A DNA stretch of 56,992 nucleotides from Limosilactobacillus panis DSM 6035 (GCF_001435935.1 NZ_AZGM01000076.1:1-56992); one strand, 5' to 3'; shown: positions 19,716 through 28,829, counted from the stretch's first letter. The notes: a model not told the origin generated them from the letters alone. Numbers and translations: made by a program.

Positions 19716-20807
19716 TTAACGCGTGGTCGTTGTCGTAGTGGCTGCCGGCTGCTGGGTCTGAGTAGTTGTGGTCGTCGACCGGGTCGTTGCTGGCGTAGTC
19801 GTGGTTGTCTGCTGTTGACGGTTACCAGTGTTGACCGATGAGGTACCCGTGTTGGTCGTGTTCGTCGTCCGGTTGTTTGTTACCGTACTGCTGGTCCGGC
19901 TAGCCGTGCTTGACGAACTACTACTGCTGCTCGTTGACTGCTTACCAAAGTTGATCGTAATTGTCCGCACGTTTTGGTTACGACCATTGTTGGTAAAGTT
20001 GATTGTCTGATTGCCAATCTTAATCTTGGTAGCTGCGGGGTTAGTAACGGTAATTACCAAGGAGTTCGTGTCGCGGTTAACGACAACGCTTGCCTTCCCG
20101 TTAGTATTCAGTGTCCGGTTCAAAACGGTATTGTTATTATCCAAAACCCGGACGACAGAACTGGCGCTGGTCTGGAACTGCAGGTTAGTCTTGCTCTTCA
20201 GCTTATTGGCGTTGTAAACAACACTCGTTGCGGTCCGACTAGTTTCCTTAAGCTTAATCGTCGTACTGGTCTTCTTTGGTGCCGCCTTCTTCTTAACGGA
20301 AGATGAGTGTTTCTTGCTTTCGCCGGAAACGGAAACGGAGCTGTTGTCAATCCGCGTTGAGTTATCACGGTGACTACGAGCAATTGCGGTTACCCAAATT
20401 GCCGCGAGGACAACAATAATCACACAGGCAATGATGACGGTCGGTAGATACTGGCGCGCCTTGCTGACACCGTTACTAACGGTCTTACGCTGGCTAGCCC
20501 GCGTTTCGACGGCTTGCGAAATGTGGTCAGAATATTCGGCCGTCTTGGTCTTTGGCAAGTCATCGTCGTATTCACGAAGCAATTCTTCGCCGTTTAAACC
20601 CACGGTATTAGCATACTGCTTAATGAATGCACGGACGTAGAAGTCGCCTGGCAGTTCATCAAATTTTTCGTCTTCAATCGCAATTAAGTACCGCTTTTGA
20701 ATTTTGGTAATTTGCTGCAGGTCATCTAGTGTATAGCCCTTAGCCTGACGAGCACTCTGCAGCTTTTTACCAATTTTTACTTGTTGTTCGCTGTCATTTT
20801 CACTCAT
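19716..20807 (-). CDS. rodZ: RodZ-like helix-turn-helix membrane protein
   Basis: Cell-shape protein that couples MreB filaments to the elongation machinery. Residues 10-75 form the Cro-type helix-turn-helix (LQSARQAKGYTLDDLQQITK). A transmembrane helix lies at about 120-142 (LPTVIIACVIIVVLAAIWVT). An extracellular DUF4115-like domain spans about 180-275. The last 75 residues are almost only Ser, Thr, Asn, Gln and Ala. That tail is not part of the RodZ core and resembles wall-spanning or glycosylated linkers (inference). Start is the ATG at 20807 behind GGAGATAAT. The length is 363 residues. Confidence 0.88.
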   Translation of the reverse strand: MSENDSEQQVKIGKKLQSARQAKGYTLDDLQQITKIQKRYLIAIEDEKFDELPGDFYVRAFIKQYANTVGLNGEELLREYDDDLPKTKTAEYSDHISQAVETRASQRKTVSNGVSKARQYLPTVIIACVIIVVLAAIWVTAIARSHRDNSTRIDNSSVSVSGESKKHSSSVKKKAAPKKTSTTIKLKETSRTATSVVYNANKLKSKTNLQFQTSASSVVRVLDNNNTVLNRTLNTNGKASVVVNRDTNSLVITVTNPAATKIKIGNQTINFTNNGRNQNVRTITINFGKQSTSSSSSSSSTASRTSSTVTNNRTTNTTNTGTSSVNTGNRQQQTTTTTPATTRSTTTTTQTQQPAATTTTTTR

Positions 20808-20892
20808 TATCTTATCTCCAATTAAAAATCAGTTTCTATCTCATTGGACATTATATCATGATGGTCCAAATGTAAAAGTTAAGAAAAATATA

Positions 20893-22191
20893 TTATTGGT
20901 GCTGGGGCACGATTTGGTAAACCGACATGCCATCCGGATTGATGAAGTCGGCAGCAGCCGCCTTCAAATCATCAAGGGTGATTGTCCGCATCATCCGGAC
21001 CTCATCCATCAGGTTGGCCCCATCAAATAGCTGGCCGGCATAACGGTTGCCAATTGTCTCCGGTGAGTTGAGCAGGCCAATCAGCCGTCCCAATTCACCG
21101 CGTTTAACCCCTTCAAAACGCGCTGCCGCCTGGTCAATCTGCTGGTCGGCGTCCTCTAGAATTCGCATGACCTCATCAGCAAACTTCTCCGTCTGGTCCG
21201 TATTCGTGCTGAAGTACGCGAAGTAAAACGCCCTTTGCATGTCCAGGTTATAGCTAAACGAGTCGTCAATAACCCCTTCATCATAGAGGCGCAAATAGTT
21301 ATCGGACGTGTCATCCAGCAGGACATCCAAAAGTAGGTCAACCGCCAGCTTATACTTTAACCGGGCCCGCCCATCGTCAAAGGATTTCAGCCCGCGAATG
21401 CCGACCATCACCTTAGGCCGGTTAACATTCATCGTTAAGGAACGAAAGGGAATTACATCCTTACCGGTCGGGTCGTTGAGTTTAAACCGACGGTCCGGCT
21501 TTTCCTGGGGAGCAAAGTCCTTTTTCTCCTGGTTAGCCACTACCCACTTAATCGTCTCCTCCGGATCTAAGTTACCAACCAGTAGTAAGGTCATGTTGCT
21601 GGGCTGGTAGAAAGTCCGGTAATTCTCCATCAAGATTTCCGGTGTAATTTTACTAATGGACTCCACGGTCCCGGCAATGTCAATGTGCATCGGGTCATGG
21701 GGGTAAAGGTTGCCCAACATCCCCAGGTAAAGTCGCCAGTTTGGATCATCATCATACATCTGAATCTCCTGGCCGATAATCCCCTGCTCTTTTTGGACCG
21801 TCTGGGCAGTAAAGTAGGGCTGCTGAACAAAGTCGAGGAGAATATCAATGTTTTCATGGAGGTGGCTAGTCGTGGAGAATAGGTAACTAGTCTGGGTAAA
21901 GCTCGTAAAAGCGTTCGAGTCCGCGCCGAGTTTGCCGAACAGGTCAAAGGCGTCGTAATCCTTCTTTTCAAAAAGCTTATGTTCAAGAAAATGTGCCACC
22001 CCATCGGGAACGTGGATGGGTTCCTGACCACTATAAGGGACAAAACAGTTATCAATTGAGCCGAAGTTGGTCGTCATCATTGCGTAGGTTTTGTTAAAAC
22101 CAGGCATCGGCATTAGGACAACGTTTAACCCGTTTGCTAACTGCTGGTGGTAGGTTGACCGATTAAAGTCTTGATAAAAATACTTTTCCAT
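20893..22191 (-). CDS. ymfH: M16 family zinc peptidase, active-site-bearing subunit (YmfH-like)
   Basis: A 432-residue insulinase-type peptidase. The inverted zinc motif HxxEH is present as HFLEH (about 68-72). The distal glutamate is likely in QGIIGQEIQMYDDDP (about 140), and the R/Y region of the second domain appears near 300. It starts six bases after the ymfF stop, with little ribosome site of its own, so translation is probably coupled. The family is found next to rodZ and pgsA across Firmicutes; the substrate is unknown. Confidence 0.9.
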   Translation of the reverse strand: MEKYFYQDFNRSTYHQQLANGLNVVLMPMPGFNKTYAMMTTNFGSIDNCFVPYSGQEPIHVPDGVAHFLEHKLFEKKDYDAFDLFGKLGADSNAFTSFTQTSYLFSTTSHLHENIDILLDFVQQPYFTAQTVQKEQGIIGQEIQMYDDDPNWRLYLGMLGNLYPHDPMHIDIAGTVESISKITPEILMENYRTFYQPSNMTLLLVGNLDPEETIKWVVANQEKKDFAPQEKPDRRFKLNDPTGKDVIPFRSLTMNVNRPKVMVGIRGLKSFDDGRARLKYKLAVDLLLDVLLDDTSDNYLRLYDEGVIDDSFSYNLDMQRAFYFAYFSTNTDQTEKFADEVMRILEDADQQIDQAAARFEGVKRGELGRLIGLLNSPETIGNRYAGQLFDGANLMDEVRMMRTITLDDLKAAAADFINPDGMSVYQIVPQHQ

Positions 22192-22196
22192 ATAAC

Positions 22197-23444
22197 TTAA
22201 TTTTCACCACTTAATAAATATACTGCTTGTTGCTTCAGTGACCGGGCGACCCGTTGGATTTCTGCCCGGGTAACGGCGTTAAACGCTGCCGGAATATCGG
22301 CCTGCTGAACACCCAGGAGGTTGCGAACTAGTTGGCGCTCCAGGAGGTTACCGGCAAGGTCATTACCGGAACGGTACTGGTTGATGAGCCCCGCTTTAAC
22401 TTCGTTGAGTCGTTGGTCACTATAATTATCTTCTTGAACCTCTTTGAGTTGCGCATTGATCAGTTCCTCAACCCGGCGGGCGTCGCTAGACTTAATCCCC
22501 GTTTGTACCGTCAGTAAACCATTGAAAGGCATCAACCGACTTGAGGCATAGTAAGCAAGACTTGCCTTTTCACGAACATTTGTAAACAACTTTGAGTACG
22601 GGCTGCCCCCGAAAAGGCCGTTAAATACCAGGCCGGCGTAATACAGGGCGTGCCCATAATGAATCGGTAGCTGGTAACCAAGATTTAGCTTGGCCTGGCT
22701 CAGCTGCTGATACTCAACCTGACGCTGGATTTGGCGATAAGGACGCTGGTCATAAATAATCTGACCGAGGTCAATTTGACGATCGTTAAATGGCAGCTGC
22801 TGGATGGCCCTGATAACCTCCTGTTCGTCAAGGTCCCCAATGATCAAGATATCAACCCGGTCATCCTCAATCATTGACTGGTAAACCGGGTAGAGGTTTT
22901 GCGCCGTCAGCCCAGCAATCTCACTAGCCTTACCGAAACTCGGTGTTTGCATTACCGAATCATCGGCGTAGTAAAGGTCCAGCAAGCGACGGGCTGCCCA
23001 AAATTGCTTGTCATCATAGTAGCTGTTGATGGTGGCACCCAGGTTATGGGCCTGCCGCGCAAAGGTTGCTTGGTCAAAGGCCCCATCGGATGCCAGGGGG
23101 TTAAATAAAATTTCACGGATTAGGGCGATCACCTGGTCGAACAGGTTAGTGTGGGCCAACTGGTCATTAATAAAGCCGGCCTTCAAGCGAACCGTGTGAA
23201 GTAGGCCAACCCGGCCAACCCCCATGCTGATGTATGTCCCATACTGTTGGGCGAGGCGACGGGCAAGGGCCGTCTGAGTCGGGTACTTCTTGCTACTTGT
23301 CTCCAGCACGTTGGCCACGAGGTTACGGGCGGTGGCATTAGTGTGCGTCTGGGGCGTCGTAAAATTAATGAGAATCTGATTTGCCTTAAACTGTTTCGTC
23401 GGGATAACGTCAAGGTTAACCCCACGAGCGAGATTATAATGCAC
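22197..23444 (-). CDS. ymfF: M16 family peptidase-like, partner subunit without zinc motif (YmfF-like)
   Basis: A 415-residue M16 fold protein that lacks HxxEH: the corresponding region reads ARNLVANVLETSSKKYP. Family knowledge suggests it is the non-catalytic half of a heterodimer with YmfH. The GTG at 23444 is chosen because AAAGGGGGAACGATACTC gives a strong ribosome site; the open frame extends about 40 residues further upstream through a low-homology leader that begins near the preceding transcription unit. It overlaps nothing and is followed directly by ymfH. Confidence 0.85.
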   Translation of the reverse strand: MHYNLARGVNLDVIPTKQFKANQILINFTTPQTHTNATARNLVANVLETSSKKYPTQTALARRLAQQYGTYISMGVGRVGLLHTVRLKAGFINDQLAHTNLFDQVIALIREILFNPLASDGAFDQATFARQAHNLGATINSYYDDKQFWAARRLLDLYYADDSVMQTPSFGKASEIAGLTAQNLYPVYQSMIEDDRVDILIIGDLDEQEVIRAIQQLPFNDRQIDLGQIIYDQRPYRQIQRQVEYQQLSQAKLNLGYQLPIHYGHALYYAGLVFNGLFGGSPYSKLFTNVREKASLAYYASSRLMPFNGLLTVQTGIKSSDARRVEELINAQLKEVQEDNYSDQRLNEVKAGLINQYRSGNDLAGNLLERQLVRNLLGVQQADIPAAFNAVTRAEIQRVARSLKQQAVYLLSGEN

Positions 23445-23586
23445 GAGTATCGTTCCCCCTTTATTAAAGCTCGTTTGCATACTGAATAATGATACGTTAA
23501 ATGGCCACAAATTACAAACGAAGTCAGCACTAATAAAAAAAGGCCCCCGCACAAGATGAATCACCTTGTGCCAAGCGCCGATTTCG

Positions 23587-24441
23587 TTACTGCCGATAAT
23601 TGTCTGGCCCTAAGAAATTACTGTCTCGTCCAAACCACTTTTCATTAATCTTCCGTAACTGGCCATCCTTTTGCAGGTTTCCCAGCCCCCGGTTGATCTT
23701 ATTACGGAGGGTCTTGTCACCCTTCCGCATCCCAACGCCGAAGTATTCTACCGGCAACTTCTTGCTGACGTATACCTTGTAGGCGTTCTTGTTCTTTTGG
23801 TGTTGAACATAGTAGTCTGCGTAAACCTCATCCATGAGGATTCCTTGAATTCGGTTGGCGTTCAGGTCAATGAAGGCGTCCGGGAAAGTATCGTACAGGA
23901 CCGCACTCTTCCCCTTTATCTTATCCTTTAACAGCCGTGGCTTCTCATCCAAAACCGCCGCCCCGGTTGAACCATTCTGGACACCGAGGGCCTTATCGGT
24001 CATTCCGCTCAGGCCATTGATGTGACTACCACGCTTGGTAACCAGGACCTGGCGGTTAGCAAGGTACGGGCGACTAAATGCAACCTTCTTTTCTCGGCTG
24101 GAATTAATCGAATAGCCGTTCCATAAAAGATCGATGGTACCGTTCTTCAACTCGGTCTCTTTCATTGACCAGTCAATCGTCTGAAAGTCTGCCTTAATTC
24201 CGTACTGCTTAAATACCGCCTTAGCAAGGTCAATATCATAGCCAACCAGCTTACCGTTCTTTTGCCGGTAACCCATCGGGACAAAGCTATCGTCTAGCCC
24301 AATGACAACCCTTTTTCGTCGCTGGATTCGTGACCAGGTGTCCTGCGTATTGGCCCGTGTTGTTACACTTTCACAACCGCCGAGAAGAAACAGCGGAACA
24401 ATGAGAAGCATCAGCAACCAGATTGTTTTAACCTTCTTCAT
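23587..24441 (-). CDS. Amino-acid ABC transporter substrate-binding lipoprotein
   Basis: A 284-residue solute-binding protein of the polar amino acid family. It has a lipoprotein signal peptide with lipobox LLGGC (cysteine about residue 23). The mature domain shows the family pattern VVIGLDDSFVPMGYRQKNGKLVGYDIDLAKA, given here in part as FVPMGY and GYDIDLAKA, and the hinge-region motif IDLLWNGYSI. It is last in the permease-ATPase-binding protein operon behind a tandem T-box, so the ligand should be the amino acid sensed there. The structural register of stem I gives His (CAC), but see the discriminator conflict among the findings. Confidence 0.9.
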   Translation of the reverse strand: MKKVKTIWLLMLLIVPLFLLGGCESVTTRANTQDTWSRIQRRKRVVIGLDDSFVPMGYRQKNGKLVGYDIDLAKAVFKQYGIKADFQTIDWSMKETELKNGTIDLLWNGYSINSSREKKVAFSRPYLANRQVLVTKRGSHINGLSGMTDKALGVQNGSTGAAVLDEKPRLLKDKIKGKSAVLYDTFPDAFIDLNANRIQGILMDEVYADYYVQHQKNKNAYKVYVSKKLPVEYFGVGMRKGDKTLRNKINRGLGNLQKDGQLRKINEKWFGRDSNFLGPDNYRQ

Positions 24442-24462
24442 ATGCTTCTTCCTCTCTATTTC

Positions 24463-25140
24463 CTAATTCTTTTCCTGGTCAAGGTCTTGCACCTGCTTGA
24501 ATGAGTCATCCAAGGCCTTTACTTTCAAAATGTCATCGGCAATCTTATTGGCAAAGTCAAAATCGTGGGTAACAACCAATTGGGTCATCCCGTCCTTTTT
24601 CAGGCCTAGGATAATCTTCGCAACTTCTTGCCGCATCGTCGGGTCCAAAGCGGAGGTTGGTTCATCATAGCAGAGGATTTTCGGCTTCATCGCCAGGGCC
24701 CGGGCAATTGCCACCCGTTGCTTTTGTCCCCCGGATAGCTGGTAGGGGTAAAGGTCGCCCTTATCGTCCAAGCCCAGCTCATCTAACAAATTCTTAGCAA
24801 TCTTTTGTGCAGTCGCCTTATCCTTCTTCAGGACCATCACCGGCGCCAGGGTAATATTTTCCATCACGGACAAGTTAGGAAACAGGTTATAGTCTTGGAA
24901 GACAACGCCAATCACCCGGTCTGATTCCGCCGTTCCCTGGGGGTCAAATGGCTGCCCATCGATTAGGAACTGGCCACTATCCGCCGTTTCCAAACCGGTA
25001 ATGCATCGGAGCAGGGTTGTTTTCCCCGCCCCAGAGGGACCAACAATACTTAAGATCTCGCCATCCTTAACTGTCAGGTTGACGTTGTCGAGAATTACCC
25101 GACTGCCAAAACTCTTTCGTAAATTTTTAACTTCTAACAT
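24463..25140 (-). CDS. Amino-acid ABC transporter ATP-binding protein
   Basis: A 225-residue ATPase of the polar amino acid uptake (PAAT) class, slightly short of the usual 240. Walker A is GPSGAGKTT (about 35), the Q-loop lies in VVFQDYNLFPNLSV, the signature is LSGGQKQRVAIARAL, Walker B is ILCYDEPTSALDP, and the H-loop is VVTHDFDFA. It is 12 bases downstream of the permease gene and 21 bases upstream of the lipoprotein gene. The short C-terminus (LKVKALDDSFKQVQDLDQEKN) is acidic. Confidence 0.93.
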   Translation of the reverse strand: MLEVKNLRKSFGSRVILDNVNLTVKDGEILSIVGPSGAGKTTLLRCITGLETADSGQFLIDGQPFDPQGTAESDRVIGVVFQDYNLFPNLSVMENITLAPVMVLKKDKATAQKIAKNLLDELGLDDKGDLYPYQLSGGQKQRVAIARALAMKPKILCYDEPTSALDPTMRQEVAKIILGLKKDGMTQLVVTHDFDFANKIADDILKVKALDDSFKQVQDLDQEKN

Positions 25141-25152
25141 ATTCGACCCCTC

Positions 25153-25800
25153 CTACTTGAAGTATGCGTATCGCTGTTCAACTTTCCGCAATACCAACGT
25201 GCAAATGCCAACTAAAATCAGGTAAATCAGACCAACCAGCAATAGTGGGACAAGGGTGACGTCCCGTGACGTTGCAACGTTTCCGGCCCGTAGTAAGTCG
25301 CCAAGCCCGATGACGTAAACTAATGAAGAATCCTTAACCAGGTTGATGACTTCGTTCCCAATTGATGGGATAACGATCTTGACCACTTGGGGGATTACAA
25401 TCTTACGAAGGGTCTGCCAGTAACTTAACCGCAGCACCCGGGCAGCTTCAAACTGACCCTCGTCAATTGCTTGAAAACCACCGCGAAAGATTTCTGCAAA
25501 GTAGGCCGCGTAGTTAAGGATGAAGGCAACCAGGGCCGCGTCATAACGTTGGAAGACGATCCCAATGATTGGTAAACCGTAGAAAACAAAGATCAACTGT
25601 AGCAGCAGTGGTGTCCCCCGCATCAGCCAAACGTAAATTTCCAGAATCCATTTCAAAGGCTTGATTTTGGAGATCAGCCCCAAACTAACTAGGATTCCCA
25701 GTGGTAACGAACCAATTAGCGTCCAAAAGAAGATCTGGAGGGTTAACGACGCCCCCTGGAATAGTGATGGTAAAATTTCTGAAACGTAGTGCAAAGACAT
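25153..25800 (-). CDS. Amino-acid ABC transporter permease
   Basis: A 215-residue HisM/GlnP-type inner membrane permease with about five hydrophobic segments. The ATPase-contacting EAA loop is visible as EAARVLRLSYWQTLRKIV (about 119). The pattern LVYVIGLGDLLRAG, common to this class, follows. It is the first gene of the operon, 13 bases before the ATPase, and starts at the ATG at 25800 with AGGAGGAATTATA upstream, just past the second T-box terminator. Confidence 0.93.
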   Translation of the reverse strand: MSLHYVSEILPSLFQGASLTLQIFFWTLIGSLPLGILVSLGLISKIKPLKWILEIYVWLMRGTPLLLQLIFVFYGLPIIGIVFQRYDAALVAFILNYAAYFAEIFRGGFQAIDEGQFEAARVLRLSYWQTLRKIVIPQVVKIVIPSIGNEVINLVKDSSLVYVIGLGDLLRAGNVATSRDVTLVPLLLVGLIYLILVGICTLVLRKVEQRYAYFK

Positions 25801-25841
25801 ATTATAATTCCTCCTTCTCCACTGTCGCGAACGGCACTAAA

Positions 25842-25960
25842 CAAAAAATCCTCTAGAACTACCAAGCAGGTAATTCTAGAGGACGAATCATTCGTGGTGC
25901 CACCTCATTTCGTAGTTGCCTCACAGCAACTACCTCACTAAGTTCATTTGTTGAACCCCG
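25842..25960 (-). promoter_or_regulatory. Second, truncated T-box module of the ABC transporter leader
   Basis: On the minus strand this holds a GTTCA/TGAAC hairpin, a stem III-like hairpin GTAGTTGC/GCAACTAC (25933-25912), the T-box sequence GAGGTGGCACCACG (25906-25893), and a strong terminator (TCCTCTAGAA paired with TTCTAGAGGA, then TTTTTT; 25884-25842). There is no room for a stem I or specifier loop. The order matches the 3' half of the upstream module, so it reads as a partial duplication. Confidence 0.85.
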
Positions 25961-25962
25961 CT

Positions 25963-26236
25963 AAACAAAAAACACCCCCGAGCCATAATGGCTACGAGGG
26001 CGTTTCCGCGGTTCCACCTCATCTTACCAACTTTCTCGCAAAAGCTGGCCTCAGTGAGTTCAATAAATAAACTCTGTGCTGTAACGGGCGACCCCGGACC
26101 TTCCTACTTTGGTTTCAGAAGGTCAACTCACAGATGTGATTCAAGTATTTTAATAGGTTCCTTCCCATCAACCGGAACTCGCTTAGCTATTAAAGATGCT
26201 TTACTAGTCTGTTCATTGTCATTCGCTTGATTGATT
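25963..26236 (-). promoter_or_regulatory. First, complete T-box leader of the ABC transporter operon
   Basis: Stem I is recognisable: lower helix ACAGA/UCUGU, loop-E AGUA opposite GAA, upper helix UUUAAUAG/CUAUUAAA, and an apical hairpin GUUCC...GGAAC. The specifier triplet in the register GAA-N-NNN-R is CAC at 26138-26136. Stem III is CCAGCUUU/AAAGUUGG. The T-box GAGGTGGAACCGCGG lies at 26020-26006, and a long terminator ending in GTTTTTTG spans 26003-25963. The valS leader in this window shows the same register with GUA. Confidence 0.88.
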
Positions 26237-26242
26237 GTTAGT

Positions 26243-26271
26243 ATACTACAATCACTTTTCTCCTTTGTCAA
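26243..26271 (-). promoter_or_regulatory. Promoter of the T-box/ABC transporter operon
   Basis: TTGACA (26271-26266), a 17-base spacer and TAGTAT (26248-26243) lie on the minus strand immediately downstream of the mreD stop. The near-consensus promoter drives the tandem T-box leader. Confidence 0.75.
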
Positions 26272-26277
26272 GGGTAA

Positions 26278-26814
26278 TTAAACTTTATTTTCAGTCGTTG
26301 CCCAATTGAATAAGGACTGAATCGGCCAGTATAAAACCACAAAGTAAACCAGGTTGAGGGCCAGTGTAGGCGCCAAAGAAAAGGCCAAGAAGTCACCAAA
26401 ATTAGTATTTGTGACTCCTACCATGTAGTAGGCCCAGTAGTTAATCGTAGCAAACGCAACGACGTCAACAAAGAAAATCATAATCATTGATAAAAATGAC
26501 CCACTGAAATACTTTGCCAGAAGCTGGGTCAAAGCGACAATGCATGGATAAAGAACCATGTATAAGCCTAAGATCCCAGAAGAGTACATATCGGCAACTA
26601 CTCCCGCCGCAATGGCAAAAGGAATTAGCGGAATATCAATCCCATTTTCAAAGAAATAGGCCAATACTAACCACAGCAAAGCCAACTCACTCATCATCGA
26701 ATATGGGTACCGGAAAAACAGGGGCGCCCAGACGTGACTCAAAGCCCCATCAAGAAAGAGACTTACAAATAGGCCGAGCGGGAAAACGTATTTTAATCGT
26801 GATAATCGATACAT
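26278..26814 (-). CDS. mreD: Rod shape-determining protein MreD
   Basis: Polytopic membrane component of the elongasome, 178 residues with about five or six hydrophobic segments and few charges. The N-terminal MYRLSRLKYVFPLGLFVSLFLDGAL and internal FENGIDIPLIPFAIAAGVVADMYSSGILG pattern (seen in part as GVVADMYSSGILG) are typical. It follows mreC by six bases, in the standard mreB-mreC-mreD order. Confidence 0.92.
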   Translation of the reverse strand: MYRLSRLKYVFPLGLFVSLFLDGALSHVWAPLFFRYPYSMMSELALLWLVLAYFFENGIDIPLIPFAIAAGVVADMYSSGILGLYMVLYPCIVALTQLLAKYFSGSFLSMIMIFFVDVVAFATINYWAYYMVGVTNTNFGDFLAFSLAPTLALNLVYFVVLYWPIQSLFNWATTENKV

Positions 26815-26820
26815 AAACGG

Positions 26821-27678
26821 TCACTCCTGAGAAGCACTCTCTGCAACCGTAACAATGTTAATGTCGTTAAAGTTAGCTGCAGGGGTAATGTAAACCTTTT
26901 GCGCCAGGCCATAATCGTCTTTGCCAATCCGTGATACCTTACCAACATAGAGACCCTTGGGGGTGATACCACCCATTCCGCTGGTAATCACTTTGGTACC
27001 GACCTTGATTTTTGCCTTTGAGCTGACCTGTCCCATTATTATTTCATTGCGGTTTGCGTTATAGCCGGTAACGATTCCATTGACAACTTGGTCCCCCTTA
27101 TTGCCAATGGAAATGGCAAACCGGCTGGAAGCCTCATTGGTATCACTCAGCAACTCAACTTTGCTGTTGGTCTTATTAACTTCAATGATCCGACCAATTA
27201 AGCCCCCGTCACTCATTACCGGCATGTTCTTTTTAATTCCACTTGACTGTCCCTTGTTGATAACTAACTGTTGCTGCCAAGAAGATGGTGTCCGCATCAA
27301 AACGGCGGCCGTGACCGTATCATAATCCGTCATTGATTTACCAAGTTTCAATTCCTGTTTTAACTGTTTGTTCTCGTGAGCAAGGGTTTGGTCCCGCACC
27401 TTTGTCTGGGCCAGTTCGGTCACTTGTTGTTTTAACTCCCGATTTTCCGAATAAGTATTCATCAAGTCATTAACGGAACTGAAACTGGTCTGCAACCAAT
27501 TAACCGGCAAGGCGACTGCACTATCTGCGAAGCCAACAATGTCATTACCGAATTGTTGAATCAACGGTGGCGTGTTCCGCCGATTCCGCAATGAAATCGA
27601 CCCTGCCATCAAGCCAAAGCAAACGACCAGAATTATCACAATGATAACCAACCGGCGATTGGAAAAAAACTTGTGCAT
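26821..27678 (-). CDS. mreC: Rod shape-determining protein MreC
   Basis: Bitopic elongasome scaffold of 285 residues. It has a short cytoplasmic N-terminus, a membrane anchor (LVIIVIILVVCFGLMAGS), a coiled coil at about 70-110 (ENRELKQQVTELAQTKVRDQ), and a C-terminal beta-barrel domain with VINKGQSSGIKKNMPV and GLIGRI. It lies between mreB and mreD. The ATG at 27678 has GGAGG upstream. Confidence 0.95.
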   Translation of the reverse strand: MHKFFSNRRLVIIVIILVVCFGLMAGSISLRNRRNTPPLIQQFGNDIVGFADSAVALPVNWLQTSFSSVNDLMNTYSENRELKQQVTELAQTKVRDQTLAHENKQLKQELKLGKSMTDYDTVTAAVLMRTPSSWQQQLVINKGQSSGIKKNMPVMSDGGLIGRIIEVNKTNSKVELLSDTNEASSRFAISIGNKGDQVVNGIVTGYNANRNEIIMGQVSSKAKIKVGTKVITSGMGGITPKGLYVGKVSRIGKDDYGLAQKVYITPAANFNDINIVTVAESASQE

Positions 27679-27705
27679 GATAATCCTCCATTATAGGCAA
27701 GATAA

Positions 27706-27750
27706 TAAAAGGGGGCTAGACAAAACAAATCGTTTTGCGACCAGCCCCGC
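27706..27750 (-). terminator. Terminator between mreB and mreC
   Basis: On the minus strand GGGGCTGGTCGCAAAA pairs imperfectly with TTTTGTCTAGCCCC and is followed by CTTTTATT. It lies between the mreB stop and the mreC start, so mreCD may have lower or separate expression. Confidence 0.65.
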
Positions 27751-27824
27751 CTATCACTAGCCAATTCTAATGATACGTATTTTCCGCTGCAATATGCAGC
27801 TAGTCAATACTCATTTCTCTTTTC

Positions 27825-28829
27825 TTACTTTTTCTTCATAATATCGATACTCTTCAAGGACTCCCCTGTCCCGATAGCTACACAGTCTAACGGGTCATTG
27901 GCAATAAATACTGGTACTTTAGTAGCATCAGCAATTACGTCTGGCAAGTTCTTCAGAAGGGCACCACCACCGGTTAAGACAATCCCGTGGTCGATAACAT
28001 CAGCAGCAATTTCTGGTGATGTTTCTTCCAGGGTCCCCTTAATAGCGTTGATGATGTTTTCAACAACGTCTTGCAAGGCGGTCGAAACATCCTTAGCAGA
28101 AACCTGCATCGTCTTTGGCAACCCGGTTACCAGGTCCCGACCACGAACATCGGTCGTTCCCATTTCTTCAGCTGCTGTAACGGAGGCAGAACCAACATCC
28201 CACTTAAGTTTTTCTGCTGTTCTTTCCCCAATCAAGAGGTTCATATTTTGCCGTACGTATTGGACGATGGCATCATTCATCTTGTCACCAGCCATCCGGA
28301 TGGAACGACTTGAGACAATGCCTCCTAAGGAAATGGTAGCAACATCTGTGGTTCCCCCACCAATGTCAACAACCATACTCCCGGTAGGATCCATGACCGG
28401 CAGGCCCGCACCAATTGCGGCCGCAAATGGTTCTTCGATGACATAAGCATCCCGGGCACCAGCAACACGGGTAGCGTCAATAACCGCCCGCTTTTCAACT
28501 TCAGTGATACCACTTGGAACACATACCATGACGTAAGGTTTGCCGTTACTGTTCCCCAGCGCCTTGTTGATGTAGTACTTCATCATTGCCACGGTCGTGT
28601 CGTAGTCAGCAATTACACCGTCCTTCATTGGACGAATAGCAACGATACTCTCTGGCGTCCGGCCAATCATGTCCCGTGCGTCGCTACCAACTGAAATCAC
28701 TTCGTTTGTTTTAGCATTCCGAGCGACAACTGATGGTTCACGGAGAACGATGCCCTTACCTTCGAGGTAGACAATCGTGTTGGCGGTTCCCAGATCGATT
28801 CCAAGATTTTTGGTTCCGATTCCTAGCAA
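27825..28829 (-). CDS. mreB: Cell shape-determining actin homologue MreB
   Basis: Bacterial actin that organises lateral wall synthesis. Actin-fold motifs: phosphate 1 [13 protein letters not shown] (about 8), connect 1 near [10 protein letters not shown], phosphate 2 [12 protein letters not shown] (about 155), and adenosine motif [12 protein letters not shown] (about 285). The start is taken as TTG at 28829, with GAAGGGAAG seven bases upstream; this gives 334 residues, the family norm. An upstream in-frame ATG at 28865 would add 12 residues ([12 protein letters not shown]) that are unlike MreB. It is downstream of radC and upstream of mreCD. Confidence 0.95.
   Translation of the reverse strand: MLGIGTKNLGIDLGTANTIVYLEGKGIVLREPSVVARNAKTNEVISVGSDARDMIGRTPESIVAIRPMKDGVIADYDTTVAMMKYYINKALGNSNGKPYVMVCVPSGITEVEKRAVIDATRVAGARDAYVIEEPFAAAIGAGLPVMDPTGSMVVDIGGGTTDVATISLGGIVSSRSIRMAGDKMNDAIVQYVRQNMNLLIGERTAEKLKWDVGSASVTAAEEMGTTDVRGRDLVTGLPKTMQVSAKDVSTALQDVVENIINAIKGTLEETSPEIAADVIDHGIVLTGGGALLKNLPDVIADATKVPVFIANDPLDCVAIGTGESLKSIDIMKKK

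Noticed and set aside
22197-23564. Longer start for the YmfF-like gene at 23564
   Set aside because: The extra 40 residues lack homology, while GTG at 23444 has AAAGGGGG at good spacing.
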